From Lentisalinibacter sediminis (GTDB taxonomy: Bacteria > Pseudomonadota > Gammaproteobacteria > Steroidobacterales > Woeseiaceae): a DNA stretch of 64,000 bases. The stretch spans positions 372,001-436,000 of the forward strand of contig NZ_JAPDRF010000001.1 in the NCBI RefSeq assembly GCF_040706615.1, in the 5' to 3' direction. Position 1 is the stretch's first letter, and each line of letters begins with the position of its first letter. Below the pieces are notes generated by a model, which saw only the letters and a program-made list of their open reading frames with translations, had not been told where the DNA came from and searched no databases. A program made the position numbers and the translations under genes. Below are positions 7,276-15,817 of the stretch, piece by piece.

Positions 7276-8574
7276 TCAGCCGGCCTTGTCGCCGGCGGTT
7301 CCGGTCTCGTTCGCATCCTGCAGCACAGTGTCGTCGCCGGCGGCGTCTACGGCGAACAGATGGCGCACTTCCTGCAGGCTGCGCATGATCGCGGTGTCGG
7401 CGAGCCCCGGTTCCTCGGCGTCGTCCCCGTAACGGGCGGCCGGATTCAGGTACTTCACCCGGTGATTGCCGATGGAGATCACGTCGTCGTGTTGCAACGC
7501 CTTCTGCGAGACCCGCCGCGAGTTCACGTAGGTGCCGTTCATGCTCTTCAGATCGGCGATCCAGGCGCGCCCGTCTTCCACCACGACGAGCGCATGGTGT
7601 CGGCTCACGTAGCGGCTCGGCAGGGCGACGTCGTTATGGGCGTCACGGCCGATCAGGACCCGGCCCGCCGGCCAGTGCCGGTCGCTGACGACCTCGCCGT
7701 CCCGCGATACCACGAGCCGGGTGGGCGCCTGGGGCCGGATTGCATCCGTCGGCTCGCCGGCCAGCGCCGGTTCCGGCAGACGTTCGTCGAGCCCGAGCGC
7801 CTCGCGCACCTCTTGCGTATCCGCCGGCAGTCGTCCGCCGAGGAGCACATCCATTGTCAGGGACTCGATCTCGCCCGGCAGTCCGCCGCTGGCGCGCCAG
7901 AGGAGGGCGATCGCCCCATCCGTGAGATACTCGGTGTGCGAGCCGGCGCCCGCCGCGCGCAGATGCCGCACGATGTAATCGTCGGTCTCGATCAGATCGA
8001 GGGGACGGAGACGGCAGCCGGCGGTGATCCGCTCGCGCACGGGCCCCATGGCGGGTGCCCGGATGATCTGCTCTAGGCGATCGTCGCAGCAGAGGACCAG
8101 CCTGGCAGCGGCCTCGTTCGCCGCGGTGATCTGGACGAGCCGGCATATCTCCTCCAGCGCCGACGGGTGCATCCCGCTGACGTTGACGAAGCCGAGGAAT
8201 ACGGGCTGGCCGGCGTGGCACTGGTGGATCAGGAACACCCGCAGCATGCTGGACAGATCGTCGGGCGCGACGGTATCGAGTTCGTAACCGATCTCACTAA
8301 GCACTGTCCGCAACAGCGCGAGCCGGTCCATTCCGTTACCATCCACGACCACTGCGGAGACGTCCTCGCGCCGGAGCCGGGATGCGAACTGCTCCAGCAC
8401 GGTCCTGCGGCCGCTTCCGGCCAGGCCGTTGATCGTGCCGAGCCCCTTCGGATCGCGGTAGACTTCGTGCATCATCGCGATGGCGTCGCGCATGGGAGGT
8501 GTTTCGATATAGACGGGGGAGATTCCGTCCATGCCGAATGGCTCATGCTCGAGGCCAGGTATGCGACTTTTCAT
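7276..8574 (-). CDS. ExeA/GspA-like AAA domain fused to a C-terminal FHA domain
   Basis: 432 aa. Residues about 20-245 follow the ExeA/GspA AAA layout, with 'GLAGSGRRT' at 50-58 in the Walker A position (the usual lysine is arginine). A conserved C-terminal winged/lid region 'GGLPGEIESLTMDVLLGG' is present. Residues about 285-378 form an FHA domain with the phosphothreonine-binding residues intact: 'IGRDAHND', 'SRYVSRHH' and 'SMNGTYVN'. FHA domains read Thr phosphorylation, so the protein may couple a kinase signal to an envelope or secretion function. No type II secretion genes or Ser/Thr kinase are nearby. It stands alone and is transcribed away from the ccm operon. Confidence 0.8.
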   Translation of the reverse strand: MKSRIPGLEHEPFGMDGISPVYIETPPMRDAIAMMHEVYRDPKGLGTINGLAGSGRRTVLEQFASRLRREDVSAVVVDGNGMDRLALLRTVLSEIGYELDTVAPDDLSSMLRVFLIHQCHAGQPVFLGFVNVSGMHPSALEEICRLVQITAANEAAARLVLCCDDRLEQIIRAPAMGPVRERITAGCRLRPLDLIETDDYIVRHLRAAGAGSHTEYLTDGAIALLWRASGGLPGEIESLTMDVLLGGRLPADTQEVREALGLDERLPEPALAGEPTDAIRPQAPTRLVVSRDGEVVSDRHWPAGRVLIGRDAHNDVALPSRYVSRHHALVVVEDGRAWIADLKSMNGTYVNSRRVSQKALQHDDVISIGNHRVKYLNPAARYGDDAEEPGLADTAIMRSLQEVRHLFAVDAAGDDTVLQDANETGTAGDKAG

Positions 8575-8865
8575 TCGAAGCCTTGTTAGCCTTGGAAACC
8601 GATGCTGCCGTCTTTGTTGTTGGTCGGATGACGTCGTCTACGGACTCCTGCCCGCCGCAGCGGGCCGTTCAGTCTACGACAGACGCCGAACTTATGTAAA
8701 TGCTCTGGCAAGCGGTATACACGCGCAGGATGACATTTTGGTTGCCCGCTTAAGAATCAAAGTTAATAAACCTCGATAAGATGTTGATATTTAATTTTTC
8801 TTGTGGCCGAACAACCAGCGGCCATCGAGCTCCTTCAGGTTTCTCCCGCCACCGGGAGGCTGCCC
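8575..8865. other. Divergent intergenic region with AT-rich island
   Basis: About 290 bp between the FHA-AAA start and the chosen ccmA start. Roughly 8690-8800 is clearly more AT-rich than its surroundings ('agttaataaa', 'ttgatatttaattt'), as expected for promoters on both strands. No convincing Fnr box, terminator or RNA structure was recognised. Confidence 0.5.
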
Positions 8866-9507
8866 GTGGCTGAACTCGGCGCCCCCCATCTGAAGGCTCA
8901 CGGGCTCACCCTGTTCCGCGGCGACCGCTGCCTGTTCAAGCGGCTGGACCTGGAGGTGGGTCCCGGTGAGGCCCTGCACGTGGTCGGCCCCAACGGCAGC
9001 GGCAAGACTACGTTGTTGCGCACGCTCGCCGGGCTCACGCTCGCCGAGGACGGTCAGGTGTACTGGTGCAGTCACCGCATCGAGAGCGTGCGGCAGGAGT
9101 ATGCGCAGGACCTCGCCTGGTGCGGGCACCGGCCGGCCCTGAAAGACGACCTGACGCTGCGTGAGAACCTGTCGATGCACCGGCGGCTGCGCTTCGGCCG
9201 CGACGAGTCCGCCGTCGCCCGGGTGATGGACAAGCTGCAGATCGGCCGCCTGTCCGAAATACAGGCAGGGCGGCTCTCGGCGGGGCAGCGCCGACGCGCC
9301 TCCCTGGCCAACCTGTTGCTGAGCGAGGCCCGTCTGTGGCTGATGGACGAGCCTCTGACCAACCTGGACGTGGCGGGCAAGGCCCTGGTGAAGCAGCTGA
9401 TCTCGGAACACGTGATCGGCGGCGGTGTCTGTGTTCTGGTGGCCCACGAAGCGGTCGAGGTCGAGCGGGTCGAGCTTGCGCAACTCGAACTCGGGAGGAA
9501 GTCATGA
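8866..9507 (+). CDS. ccmA: Cytochrome c biogenesis ATP-binding protein CcmA
   Basis: 213 aa. Start chosen at GTG 8866, with GGGAGG at 8854-8859 and a length typical of CcmA. A GTG at 8803 would add 21 residues with no homologous look. ABC ATPase motifs: Walker A 'GPNGSGKT' at 41-48, signature 'LSAGQRRR' and Walker B 'LWLMDEP'. CcmA pairs with CcmB (and CcmCD) in System I cytochrome c maturation. Its ATP hydrolysis releases holo-CcmE from the CcmC complex rather than pumping haem. First gene of a nine-gene operon, with an ATGA overlap with ccmB. Confidence 0.95.
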   Translation: MAELGAPHLKAHGLTLFRGDRCLFKRLDLEVGPGEALHVVGPNGSGKTTLLRTLAGLTLAEDGQVYWCSHRIESVRQEYAQDLAWCGHRPALKDDLTLRENLSMHRRLRFGRDESAVARVMDKLQIGRLSEIQAGRLSAGQRRRASLANLLLSEARLWLMDEPLTNLDVAGKALVKQLISEHVIGGGVCVLVAHEAVEVERVELAQLELGRKS

Positions 9508-10205
9508 CGGCGCATAGCCGACCCGAGCCGGCGGGACTCTGGAACGTCTGGCTGACGATCGTCGCCCGGGAACTCCGACTGGCCTTCCGGCGGCCCGGCG
9601 ACATGGCCACCCCGCTCATCTTCTTCTCAATCGTGGTAAGCCTGTTCCCGTTGGCGGTCAGCCCGGACAAACAGCTCCTGATGAAGTTCGGGCCGGGCGT
9701 ATTGTGGGTGGCGGCGCTGCTCGCCTCGCTGATGTCGCTCGGCTCGCTGTTCCGGCAGGACCGGGAAGACGGCACGCTGGAGCAGCTGCTGCTCTCGGGT
9801 CAGCCTGTGTCTGTTCTTGTCCTCGGAAAAATCGCGGCGCAGTGGCTTGTGACCGGGCTGCCCCTCGTGATCATATCGCCGATAGCCGGCGTCGCCTTCT
9901 TCATACCGGAGGAGTCGCTCCCGATTCTTGCGGGCTCGCTCGTGCTGGGCACGCTGAGTCTCAGCCTGATCGGCTCGGTGGGAGCCGCCCTGACGGTGGG
10001 GCTGCGCCAGGCCAATTCGCTCCTGAGTCTGTTGGTGCTGCCGCTGGTGATGCCCGTATTGATTTTTGGTGCGAGAGCCGTGAGTCTCTCGGCTGACGGA
10101 GAGACGACGGGGGGATCGCTCTACCTTCTCGCGGCACTCACCATGCTGACGATGACATTTTCACCCTTCGCGGCTTCGGCGGCACTGAGGATCAGCGCCG
10201 ACTGA
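9504..10205 (+). CDS. ccmB: Haem exporter membrane subunit CcmB
   Basis: 233 aa; the start overlaps the ccmA stop (ATGA) and has a GGGAGGAA Shine-Dalgarno. About six hydrophobic helices are visible: 'PLIFFSIVVSLFPLAV', 'VLWVAALLASLMSLGSLF', 'LPLVIISPIAGVAFF', 'LVLGTLSLSLIGSVGAALTV', 'LLSLLVLPLVMPVLIFGA', and a C-terminal one. 'FRQDREDGTLEQLLLSG' after the second helix is the typical CcmB cytoplasmic loop. It forms the membrane part of the CcmAB transporter-like complex with CcmA. Length is normal for the family. Confidence 0.95.
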   Translation: MTAHSRPEPAGLWNVWLTIVARELRLAFRRPGDMATPLIFFSIVVSLFPLAVSPDKQLLMKFGPGVLWVAALLASLMSLGSLFRQDREDGTLEQLLLSGQPVSVLVLGKIAAQWLVTGLPLVIISPIAGVAFFIPEESLPILAGSLVLGTLSLSLIGSVGAALTVGLRQANSLLSLLVLPLVMPVLIFGARAVSLSADGETTGGSLYLLAALTMLTMTFSPFAASAALRISAD

Positions 10206-10238
10206 GGCGCATCGGCAGAGAGGAGCAGGACAGGACTC

Positions 10239-11021
10239 ATGTGGACTTGGTTTCATAAGCTGGGCTCGCCGCCCCACTTCTACCGCATCGCCGGCAAGCT
10301 CGCGCCATGGTTCGGCGTGCTGGCCGCCATCGCCCTGATCGCCGGCACCTTCAAGGGCCTGGTGCTGGCACCTGCCGATTATCAGCAGGGTGACGGCTTC
10401 CGCATCATCTACGTGCACGTACCGTCCGCCTACCTCTCGCTCATGGCCTATGTGGTCATGGCCACCGGCGCGGCCATCGGCCTGATCTGGCGAATGAAGC
10501 TCGCGCATGCGGTGGCGGCGGCGTGCGCGCCGATCGGCGCATCGTTCACTTTCCTGGCGCTCGCGACCGGTTCCATATGGGGCCGGCCGATGTGGGGCAC
10601 CTGGTGGGAGTGGGGCGACGCCCGGCTCACCTCCGAGCTGATACTCCTGTTCCTCTATCTCGGCTACATGGCCCTGCGGGCCTCGATCGACGACACCAAC
10701 AAGGCCGACCGGGCCAGTGCTGTGCTGGCGATCGTGGGCGTGATAAACGTGCCGATCATCCACTACTCGGTCGAGTGGTGGAGTTCCCTGCACCAGGGCG
10801 CCACGCTGGCCAAGTTCGACCAGCCGTCGATCACCGGCAACATGCTGACGCCGCTCCTGATCATGATCATCGGCTTCACGCTGTTCTTCGCCGCGGTGCT
10901 CCTGACCCGTGCCCGGGCGGAGGTGCTCGAGCGCGAGCGCCATTCCCGCTGGGTCAAGCGTGAACTTCTCGGCGATAATGCGGTCGGGGAAAGTATCCCG
11001 GCAGGGGAGTTGCAGAGATGA
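10239..11021 (+). CDS. ccmC: Haem handling protein CcmC
   Basis: 260 aa. It contains the tryptophan-rich periplasmic haem-binding motif of the haem handling family, 'WGTWWEWGDARLTSELIL', between transmembrane segments. Flanking histidines, e.g. 'IIYVHVPSAY' and 'PIIHYSVEWW', are the expected haem ligands. CcmC loads haem onto CcmE. About six transmembrane helices are seen. A GGAGCAGGA-like Shine-Dalgarno precedes ATG 10239, 33 bp after ccmB. The stop overlaps the ccmD start. Confidence 0.96.
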   Translation: MWTWFHKLGSPPHFYRIAGKLAPWFGVLAAIALIAGTFKGLVLAPADYQQGDGFRIIYVHVPSAYLSLMAYVVMATGAAIGLIWRMKLAHAVAAACAPIGASFTFLALATGSIWGRPMWGTWWEWGDARLTSELILLFLYLGYMALRASIDDTNKADRASAVLAIVGVINVPIIHYSVEWWSSLHQGATLAKFDQPSITGNMLTPLLIMIIGFTLFFAAVLLTRARAEVLERERHSRWVKRELLGDNAVGESIPAGELQR

Positions 11022-11179
11022 CCGAATTCCTGGCCATGGGCGGTTACGGCGGGTACGTATGGAGTTCCTTCGCCTTAACCGCAATCATTCTCGTTTTTAA
11101 CGTGACCGCGGCAAGACGTCGCCACGCAGCCGCCAGGCTGAACGTGGCCCGCAGAATCCAAGCAATGGAGGACGACTGA
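11018..11179 (+). CDS. ccmD: Small membrane protein CcmD
   Basis: 53 aa; it starts at ATG 11018 inside the ccmC stop (ATGA). It begins 'MTEFLAMGGYGGYVWSSF', the usual CcmD lead (aromatic/Gly-rich before one transmembrane helix). The helix 'ALTAIILVFNVTAA' and a basic, charged C-terminal tail follow. CcmD stabilises the CcmC-CcmE complex and is needed to release holo-CcmE. The gene fills the gap between ccmC and ccmE exactly, ending as TGATG with ccmE. Confidence 0.93.
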   Translation: MTEFLAMGGYGGYVWSSFALTAIILVFNVTAARRRHAAARLNVARRIQAMEDD

Positions 11180-11625
11180 TGACCCCTCGCCGACAGCGGA
11201 TGCTGGCCGTTGGGCTGGCCGTGACCGGGCTCGCTATCGCCACGGCCCTGAGCCTGACCGCCTTCCGGGAGAACATGATGTTCTACATCGAGCTCGACCA
11301 GGTGGCCGCGGGCAACGTGCCCGAGACACGGACCTACCGGGTCGGTGGCATGGTGCAGGAAGGCACCATCGAACGGGCCTCGGGCAGCATGGACGTGGAG
11401 TTCACCATCACCGATTACCAGAACTCCCTCGGCGTGCGCTACAACGGCGTGCTGCCGGATCTGTTCCGCGAGGGCCAGGGCGTGATCGCGCACGGACGCG
11501 TCGGGGAAGACGGCGTCTTCCAGGCGGACAAGATCCTGGCGAAGCATGACGAGAACTACATGCCGCCAGAGGTCGCCGATTCGCTGAAGCGCAGCGGCCA
11601 CTTCCCGGAGCGGACGAAGCCATGA
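11179..11625 (+). CDS. ccmE: Haem chaperone CcmE
   Basis: 148 aa, starting in a TGATG overlap with ccmD. An N-terminal signal anchor (residues about 8-29) is followed by an OB-fold periplasmic domain. The haem-attachment motif is 'LAKHDENYMPPEV', with His123 as the covalent haem-binding residue and Tyr127 as the axial ligand by family analogy. CcmE ferries haem from CcmC to CcmFH. The stop overlaps the ccmF start at 11622. Confidence 0.97.
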   Translation: MTPRRQRMLAVGLAVTGLAIATALSLTAFRENMMFYIELDQVAAGNVPETRTYRVGGMVQEGTIERASGSMDVEFTITDYQNSLGVRYNGVLPDLFREGQGVIAHGRVGEDGVFQADKILAKHDENYMPPEVADSLKRSGHFPERTKP

Positions 11626-13595
11626 TCCCCGAAATAGGACAATTCGCACTCATCCTGGCCCTGACGCTCGCGCTGGTCCAGGGCGTCGTGCCGCTGGTCG
11701 GCGCGCAGCTCGGCAAGACGCAATGGACGGCGGTCGCCCGCCCGGCTGCGGCGGCGCAGTTCGGCTTCATGGGGGTCTCCTTCCTGTGCCTCACGTGGGC
11801 TTTCATACAGAACGACTTCTCGGTTCTGTACGTCGCCAACAACTCGAACTCCATGCTGCCGATCGGTTACCGCATCGCCGCGGTATGGGGTGCCCACGAG
11901 GGTTCGCTGCTGCTGTGGACCCTGGCGATGGCGGCCTGGACCGTTGCCGTGGCCTATTCGTCGCGCCACATGCCGCAACGCTTCGGCGCCCGGGTCATCG
12001 GCGTGATGGGTCTGCTCAGCGTCGGCTTCTACGCCTTTACGCTGTTTACCTCGAATCCGTTCGAGCGGCTGGTGCCGGCGGCCCCCGACGGCGCGGACCT
12101 CAATCCGCTGCTGCAGGATCCGGCACTGGTCATCCATCCCCCGATGCTCTACATCGGCTACGTCGGCTTCGCGGTGGCATTCGCCTTCGCCGTGGCGGCC
12201 ATGCTGGAAGGAAAACTCGATCGGGACTGGGCGCGCTGGACGCGGCCCTGGACGACCGCCGCCTGGATGTTCCTCACCATCGGCATCGCGCTGGGCAGCT
12301 GGTGGGCCTACTACGAACTCGGCTGGGGCGGCTGGTGGTTCTGGGATCCGGTGGAGAACGCCTCGTTCATGCCCTGGCTCGTCGGCACGGCCCTGATTCA
12401 CTCGCTGGCGGTCACGGAGAAACGCGGCCTGTTCAAGAGCTGGACGCTGCTGCTTGCGATCACCGCATTCTCGCTCAGCCTGCTCGGCACGTTCCTCGTG
12501 CGCTCCGGTGTGCTGGTCTCCGTGCACGCATTCGCCAGTGACCCCACTCGCGGCGCCTTCATCCTGGCTTTCCTCGCAATCGTGGTGGGCTCGGCGCTCG
12601 CGTTATACGCCTGGCGGGCACCGAAGATGGATTCCGACGCCGGCTTCAAGCCCCTGTCGCGGGAGACCTTCCTGCTCCTGAACAACGTGCTGCTGGTGAT
12701 CACGGCCACGCTGGTGCTGCTGGGTACGCTCTATCCCCTGTTCCTCGACGGTCTCGGCCTCGGCAAGATCTCGGTTGGCCCGCCGTTCTTCGACCTGGCG
12801 TTCATCATCCCGATGCTGCCGCTGGCATTGCTGATAGGCATCGGCATGAGCACGGCCTGGCGCAGCGGCGACAAGATGGCCATCTGGCGTCAGGTGCGCC
12901 TGCCGCTGGCTATCGCCGTGCCGCTGGCCATCCTGGTGCCCTGGCTGATCTACGGCCGCGTCACGCCGCTGATCTTCACCGGCATGCTGGCGGCGTTCTT
13001 CGTGAGCTTTACCGCTGTCTGGGACCCGCTGATGCGCTTGTTCGGCAAGCGTTCCGGGCCCCGGCAGTCGCGGGCCGTCACGGGCATGCAGCTCGCCCAT
13101 CTGGGCGTCGGTATGTTCGTCATCGGCGTCACGGCCGTGATGTCCTACGGCCAGGAAGTCGACATGCGGGCGAGTCCGGGCGAGACCATCCAGGTGGCCG
13201 GTTACGACTTCACGATGCGCGGACTGCGCGAGGTGGAGGGCCCCAACTACGACGCCATGGAAGCGGAATTCGAGGTGCGCCGTGACGGCGAACTCGTCAC
13301 CGTGCTCACCCCCCAGAAGCGGGTGTACCGGGTGCGCCAGAGCCCCATGACCGAGGCGAGTATCGACGCCGGTTGGGACCGGGACCTGTTCGTCGCGCTG
13401 GGCGACTCACTCGGCAACGGCGCCTGGAGCGTTCGCATTCAGTACAAGCCCCTGATCCGCTGGATCTGGTTCGGCTGTGGCGTGATGGCGCTCGGCGGCA
13501 TCGTGGCGATGTCCGACCGGCGTTACCGGGTGCCGGCCGCCGAGCGGCGCGCCATGGAGGCCGGTACGGCCGCGGAGGGCAGGGCGGCGACATGA
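11622..13595 (+). CDS. ccmF: Cytochrome c haem lyase subunit CcmF
   Basis: 657 aa. A large polytopic membrane protein with the WWD-type haem motif 'WGGWWFWDPVENASFMPW' about residues 230-250, then 'HSLAVTEKRG'. A periplasmic C-terminal part ('AGYDFTMRGLREVEGPNYDAM') and a last helix are present, so the protein is full length. With CcmH and CcmI it attaches haem to apocytochrome CxxCH sites. It overlaps ccmE (ATGA at 11622) and ccmG (ATGA at 13592). Confidence 0.97.
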   Translation: MIPEIGQFALILALTLALVQGVVPLVGAQLGKTQWTAVARPAAAAQFGFMGVSFLCLTWAFIQNDFSVLYVANNSNSMLPIGYRIAAVWGAHEGSLLLWTLAMAAWTVAVAYSSRHMPQRFGARVIGVMGLLSVGFYAFTLFTSNPFERLVPAAPDGADLNPLLQDPALVIHPPMLYIGYVGFAVAFAFAVAAMLEGKLDRDWARWTRPWTTAAWMFLTIGIALGSWWAYYELGWGGWWFWDPVENASFMPWLVGTALIHSLAVTEKRGLFKSWTLLLAITAFSLSLLGTFLVRSGVLVSVHAFASDPTRGAFILAFLAIVVGSALALYAWRAPKMDSDAGFKPLSRETFLLLNNVLLVITATLVLLGTLYPLFLDGLGLGKISVGPPFFDLAFIIPMLPLALLIGIGMSTAWRSGDKMAIWRQVRLPLAIAVPLAILVPWLIYGRVTPLIFTGMLAAFFVSFTAVWDPLMRLFGKRSGPRQSRAVTGMQLAHLGVGMFVIGVTAVMSYGQEVDMRASPGETIQVAGYDFTMRGLREVEGPNYDAMEAEFEVRRDGELVTVLTPQKRVYRVRQSPMTEASIDAGWDRDLFVALGDSLGNGAWSVRIQYKPLIRWIWFGCGVMALGGIVAMSDRRYRVPAAERRAMEAGTAAEGRAAT

Positions 13596-14155
13596 TTCGC
13601 TACATACTGCCCATTGCCGTATTCCTGGGGCTGCTGATCGCCCTGATGGCGGGTCTCGGCAAGGACCCGGGCGAATTGCCGTCGCCGCTCATCGGGCGGG
13701 ATTCGCCGACCTTCACCCTGCCGGAACTCAGCAACCCGGAGGAGACCGTATCCGACACGGACATCCGCGGCGAGGTGGCGCTGGTCAACGTCTGGGCGAG
13801 CTGGTGCGTAGCCTGCCGTCAGGAGCATAATTTCCTGATGGCCCTTGCGCGTTCCGGTACCATTCCTATCTACGGGCTGAACTGGCGGGACGAGCGGCCG
13901 GCCGCACTGCGCTGGCTGCGCGATCTGGGCAACCCGTATACGGCCAACGCCTTCGACGGTGACGGCCGGGTGGGCATCGACTGGGGAGTCTACGGCGCGC
14001 CGGAGACTTTCCTGCTCGACCAGGAGGGGCGCGTGATCTACAAGCACGTGAGTCCGTTGACACCAAAGGTGTGGCGCGAGGAATTCGAGCCACGGATCGC
14101 CGAGGCGAGGAAATCCGAGATCGGAACATCCGAGGCCAGGAAATCAGGTTCGTGA
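13592..14155 (+). CDS. ccmG: Thiol:disulfide interchange protein CcmG (DsbE)
   Basis: 187 aa. An N-terminal membrane anchor (residues about 4-21) precedes a thioredoxin domain with the redox motif 'WASWCVACRQEH' (Cys72, Cys75) and the cis-proline region 'YGAPETFLLDQEG'. CcmG keeps apocytochrome c cysteines and CcmH reduced. The CxxC spacer Val-Ala differs from the common Pro-Thr. The C-terminal tail carries a short near-repeat ('EARKSEIG', 'EARKSGS'). The stop overlaps the ccmH GTG start. Confidence 0.95.
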   Translation: MIRYILPIAVFLGLLIALMAGLGKDPGELPSPLIGRDSPTFTLPELSNPEETVSDTDIRGEVALVNVWASWCVACRQEHNFLMALARSGTIPIYGLNWRDERPAALRWLRDLGNPYTANAFDGDGRVGIDWGVYGAPETFLLDQEGRVIYKHVSPLTPKVWREEFEPRIAEARKSEIGTSEARKSGS

Positions 14156-14568
14156 AATTGCTGAAAACAGGTTGGTTGGCGCTCCTCATGGCGCTGACGG
14201 TGTCGGCTTTCGCCATCGACAAAGGTCCGGCGTTCGAGGATCCGGCCACCCAGGCCCGCTACGAGGAGCTCATCGACGAGATCCGCTGCGCCACCTGCCA
14301 GAATCAGTCCATCAAGGACTCGAACGCGATGCTCGCCGAAGATCTCCGTCGGGAGATCCGCGAGATGATCTCCGAGGGCAAGTCGAACGAGGAGATCTTG
14401 CTCTTCCTGACTGACCGCTACGGCGAGTTCGTGCTGTACCGGCCGCCGTTCGACCAGCGCACGGCCTTGCTGTGGGGCGCTCCCGTCCTGCTGCTGCTCA
14501 TTGCCGCATTCGTGCTGCTCCGGGTGATCCGGCGGCGAACCAACCTTCCCATCGACGATGAAAGCTAG
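14152..14568 (+). CDS. ccmH: Cytochrome c-type biogenesis protein CcmH
   Basis: 138 aa from GTG 14152, which overlaps the ccmG stop as GTGA. The longer frame from 14071 would bury the signal peptide. Sequence order: signal peptide (cleavage near 'AFA', residue 21), the redox motif 'IRCATCQNQSIKDSNA' (Cys46, Cys49; family LRCxxCQNQ), and a C-terminal membrane helix 'LLWGAPVLLLLIAAFVLLRVI'. CcmH reduces apocytochrome and works with CcmF. It is the short (CycL-like) form; the TPR part is the separate next gene. Confidence 0.95.
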   Translation: MKLLKTGWLALLMALTVSAFAIDKGPAFEDPATQARYEELIDEIRCATCQNQSIKDSNAMLAEDLRREIREMISEGKSNEEILLFLTDRYGEFVLYRPPFDQRTALLWGAPVLLLLIAAFVLLRVIRRRTNLPIDDES

Positions 14569-14601
14569 ACAGAGCGGCCGGTGCCCCGGCCCGGTGAACT
14601 T

Positions 14602-15753
14602 ATGACAACGACGATCTTCTGGGCGATAGCCGGCCTCATGGCGCTGGCGGCGGCAGCTCCCCTTTACCTGGCGCTGCGCAAAGGTAGCCAGGCTACCGAG
14701 AACGGTGAGAGCAGCGAGAGCAGCTCCGGCGGCTTCGCGGCTTTCATCGCCGTGCTCTTTCTGGGTGCCTCGGTGGGCACCTACGTCTACCTCAGTGATT
14801 ACGATTTCGACAGCGTACTCACCTCGGCGGGCACGAACGACAATCCGCATGCGAGCGACGCGCAGGATGCCATCGCCGAGCTGGCCGCGAGCCTGGAGGA
14901 GAATCCGGACGACGTCGAAGGCTGGAAGTTCCTGGGCCGCAGCTATCGGGCGCAGGAGCGATACCGGGAAGCGGCACGGGCCTTCGAGCGGGCCTACGAA
15001 CTGGCCGACGACGATCCGGTGGTGATGCTCGATCTTGGCGAGTCGATCCTGTTTGCCGACAGCACGGCCATCACGGGACGGGCGGGTCAGCTGTTCGAGA
15101 ACGCGCTGCAGCTGGCGCCGAACAACGCCCGTGCGCTCTGGTATGCGGGTCTGGCGGCGGCGAACCGGGGCGAGCGGCTGCTCGCGGCGGACCGCTGGGA
15201 GCAGATACTGGATACCGCGCCGCCGGATGACGTGCGGCAGATACTCGAGAGCAATATCCGCGAGCTGCGCGCCGCCGCAGGTGCCGGAGAGGGCGATGCC
15301 GGCGCGCCGATGGCGGCCGCGGCAGAGATGCCGTCACAGGAATCAGCGCCTGCCGCGGCCCCGGAGCCGGAGCCCGAGGCGCCGGCCCCTGCCCCGGAGG
15401 CGGCGCCCGGCACGGTACCGCTGCAGGTGACGTTGAGCCCGGAACTCGCCGCCCAGGCACCGGCTGATGCGGTACTGTTCATCTTTGCGCGCACGCCGGG
15501 GGTCGGCGGGCCGCCGATTGCTGCCGTCCGCCGCCGCGCCGGCGATCTGCCCCTGTCCATCACGCTCAGCGACGCCAACGCGATGATGGCGGGACGGCAG
15601 ATCTCCACTCAGGAGGAAGTCGAGCTGGTGGCCCGGGTGGCGAAAGGCGGTTCGATCAGCGAGACCGCGGGCGATCTGATCGGCGCGACGACCTATCGCA
15701 TGGACAGCGGGGAGACGGCTCGGCTCGTGATCGATCAGGTCGTCGGCCGCTAG
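14602..15753 (+). CDS. ccmI: Apocytochrome c chaperone CcmI (TPR)
   Basis: 383 aa from ATG 14602, preceded by GGTGAACTT. Two N-terminal transmembrane helices (about residues 5-25 and 42-60) are followed by TPR repeats (about 80-225). A long Pro/Ala/Glu linker follows, and then a C-terminal beta-rich domain with 'PADAVLFIFARTPGVGGPPIAAVRR'. That last block is typical of gammaproteobacterial CcmI/CycH C-terminal domains. CcmI presents the apocytochrome C-terminus to CcmFH. Last gene of the ccm operon. Confidence 0.92.
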   Translation: MTTTIFWAIAGLMALAAAAPLYLALRKGSQATENGESSESSSGGFAAFIAVLFLGASVGTYVYLSDYDFDSVLTSAGTNDNPHASDAQDAIAELAASLEENPDDVEGWKFLGRSYRAQERYREAARAFERAYELADDDPVVMLDLGESILFADSTAITGRAGQLFENALQLAPNNARALWYAGLAAANRGERLLAADRWEQILDTAPPDDVRQILESNIRELRAAAGAGEGDAGAPMAAAAEMPSQESAPAAAPEPEPEAPAPAPEAAPGTVPLQVTLSPELAAQAPADAVLFIFARTPGVGGPPIAAVRRRAGDLPLSITLSDANAMMAGRQISTQEEVELVARVAKGGSISETAGDLIGATTYRMDSGETARLVIDQVVGR

Positions 15754-15817
15754 GGCATTCTCCCGCCTGTCGTCAACTTTTCGTCAGTTGAACGGCCGCA
15801 CATCGCCGGCCGCCTCA

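Noticed and set aside
8690..8800. Fnr box or horizontally acquired AT-rich DNA upstream of ccmA
   Set aside because: TTGAT occurs without a matching second half-site, and the region is short and promoter-like.
15754..15817. Intrinsic terminator between ccmI and the desaturase
   Set aside because: Only short GC repeats and a 5-bp inverted repeat (TCAAC/GTTGA) are present with no T-tract; too weak to call.
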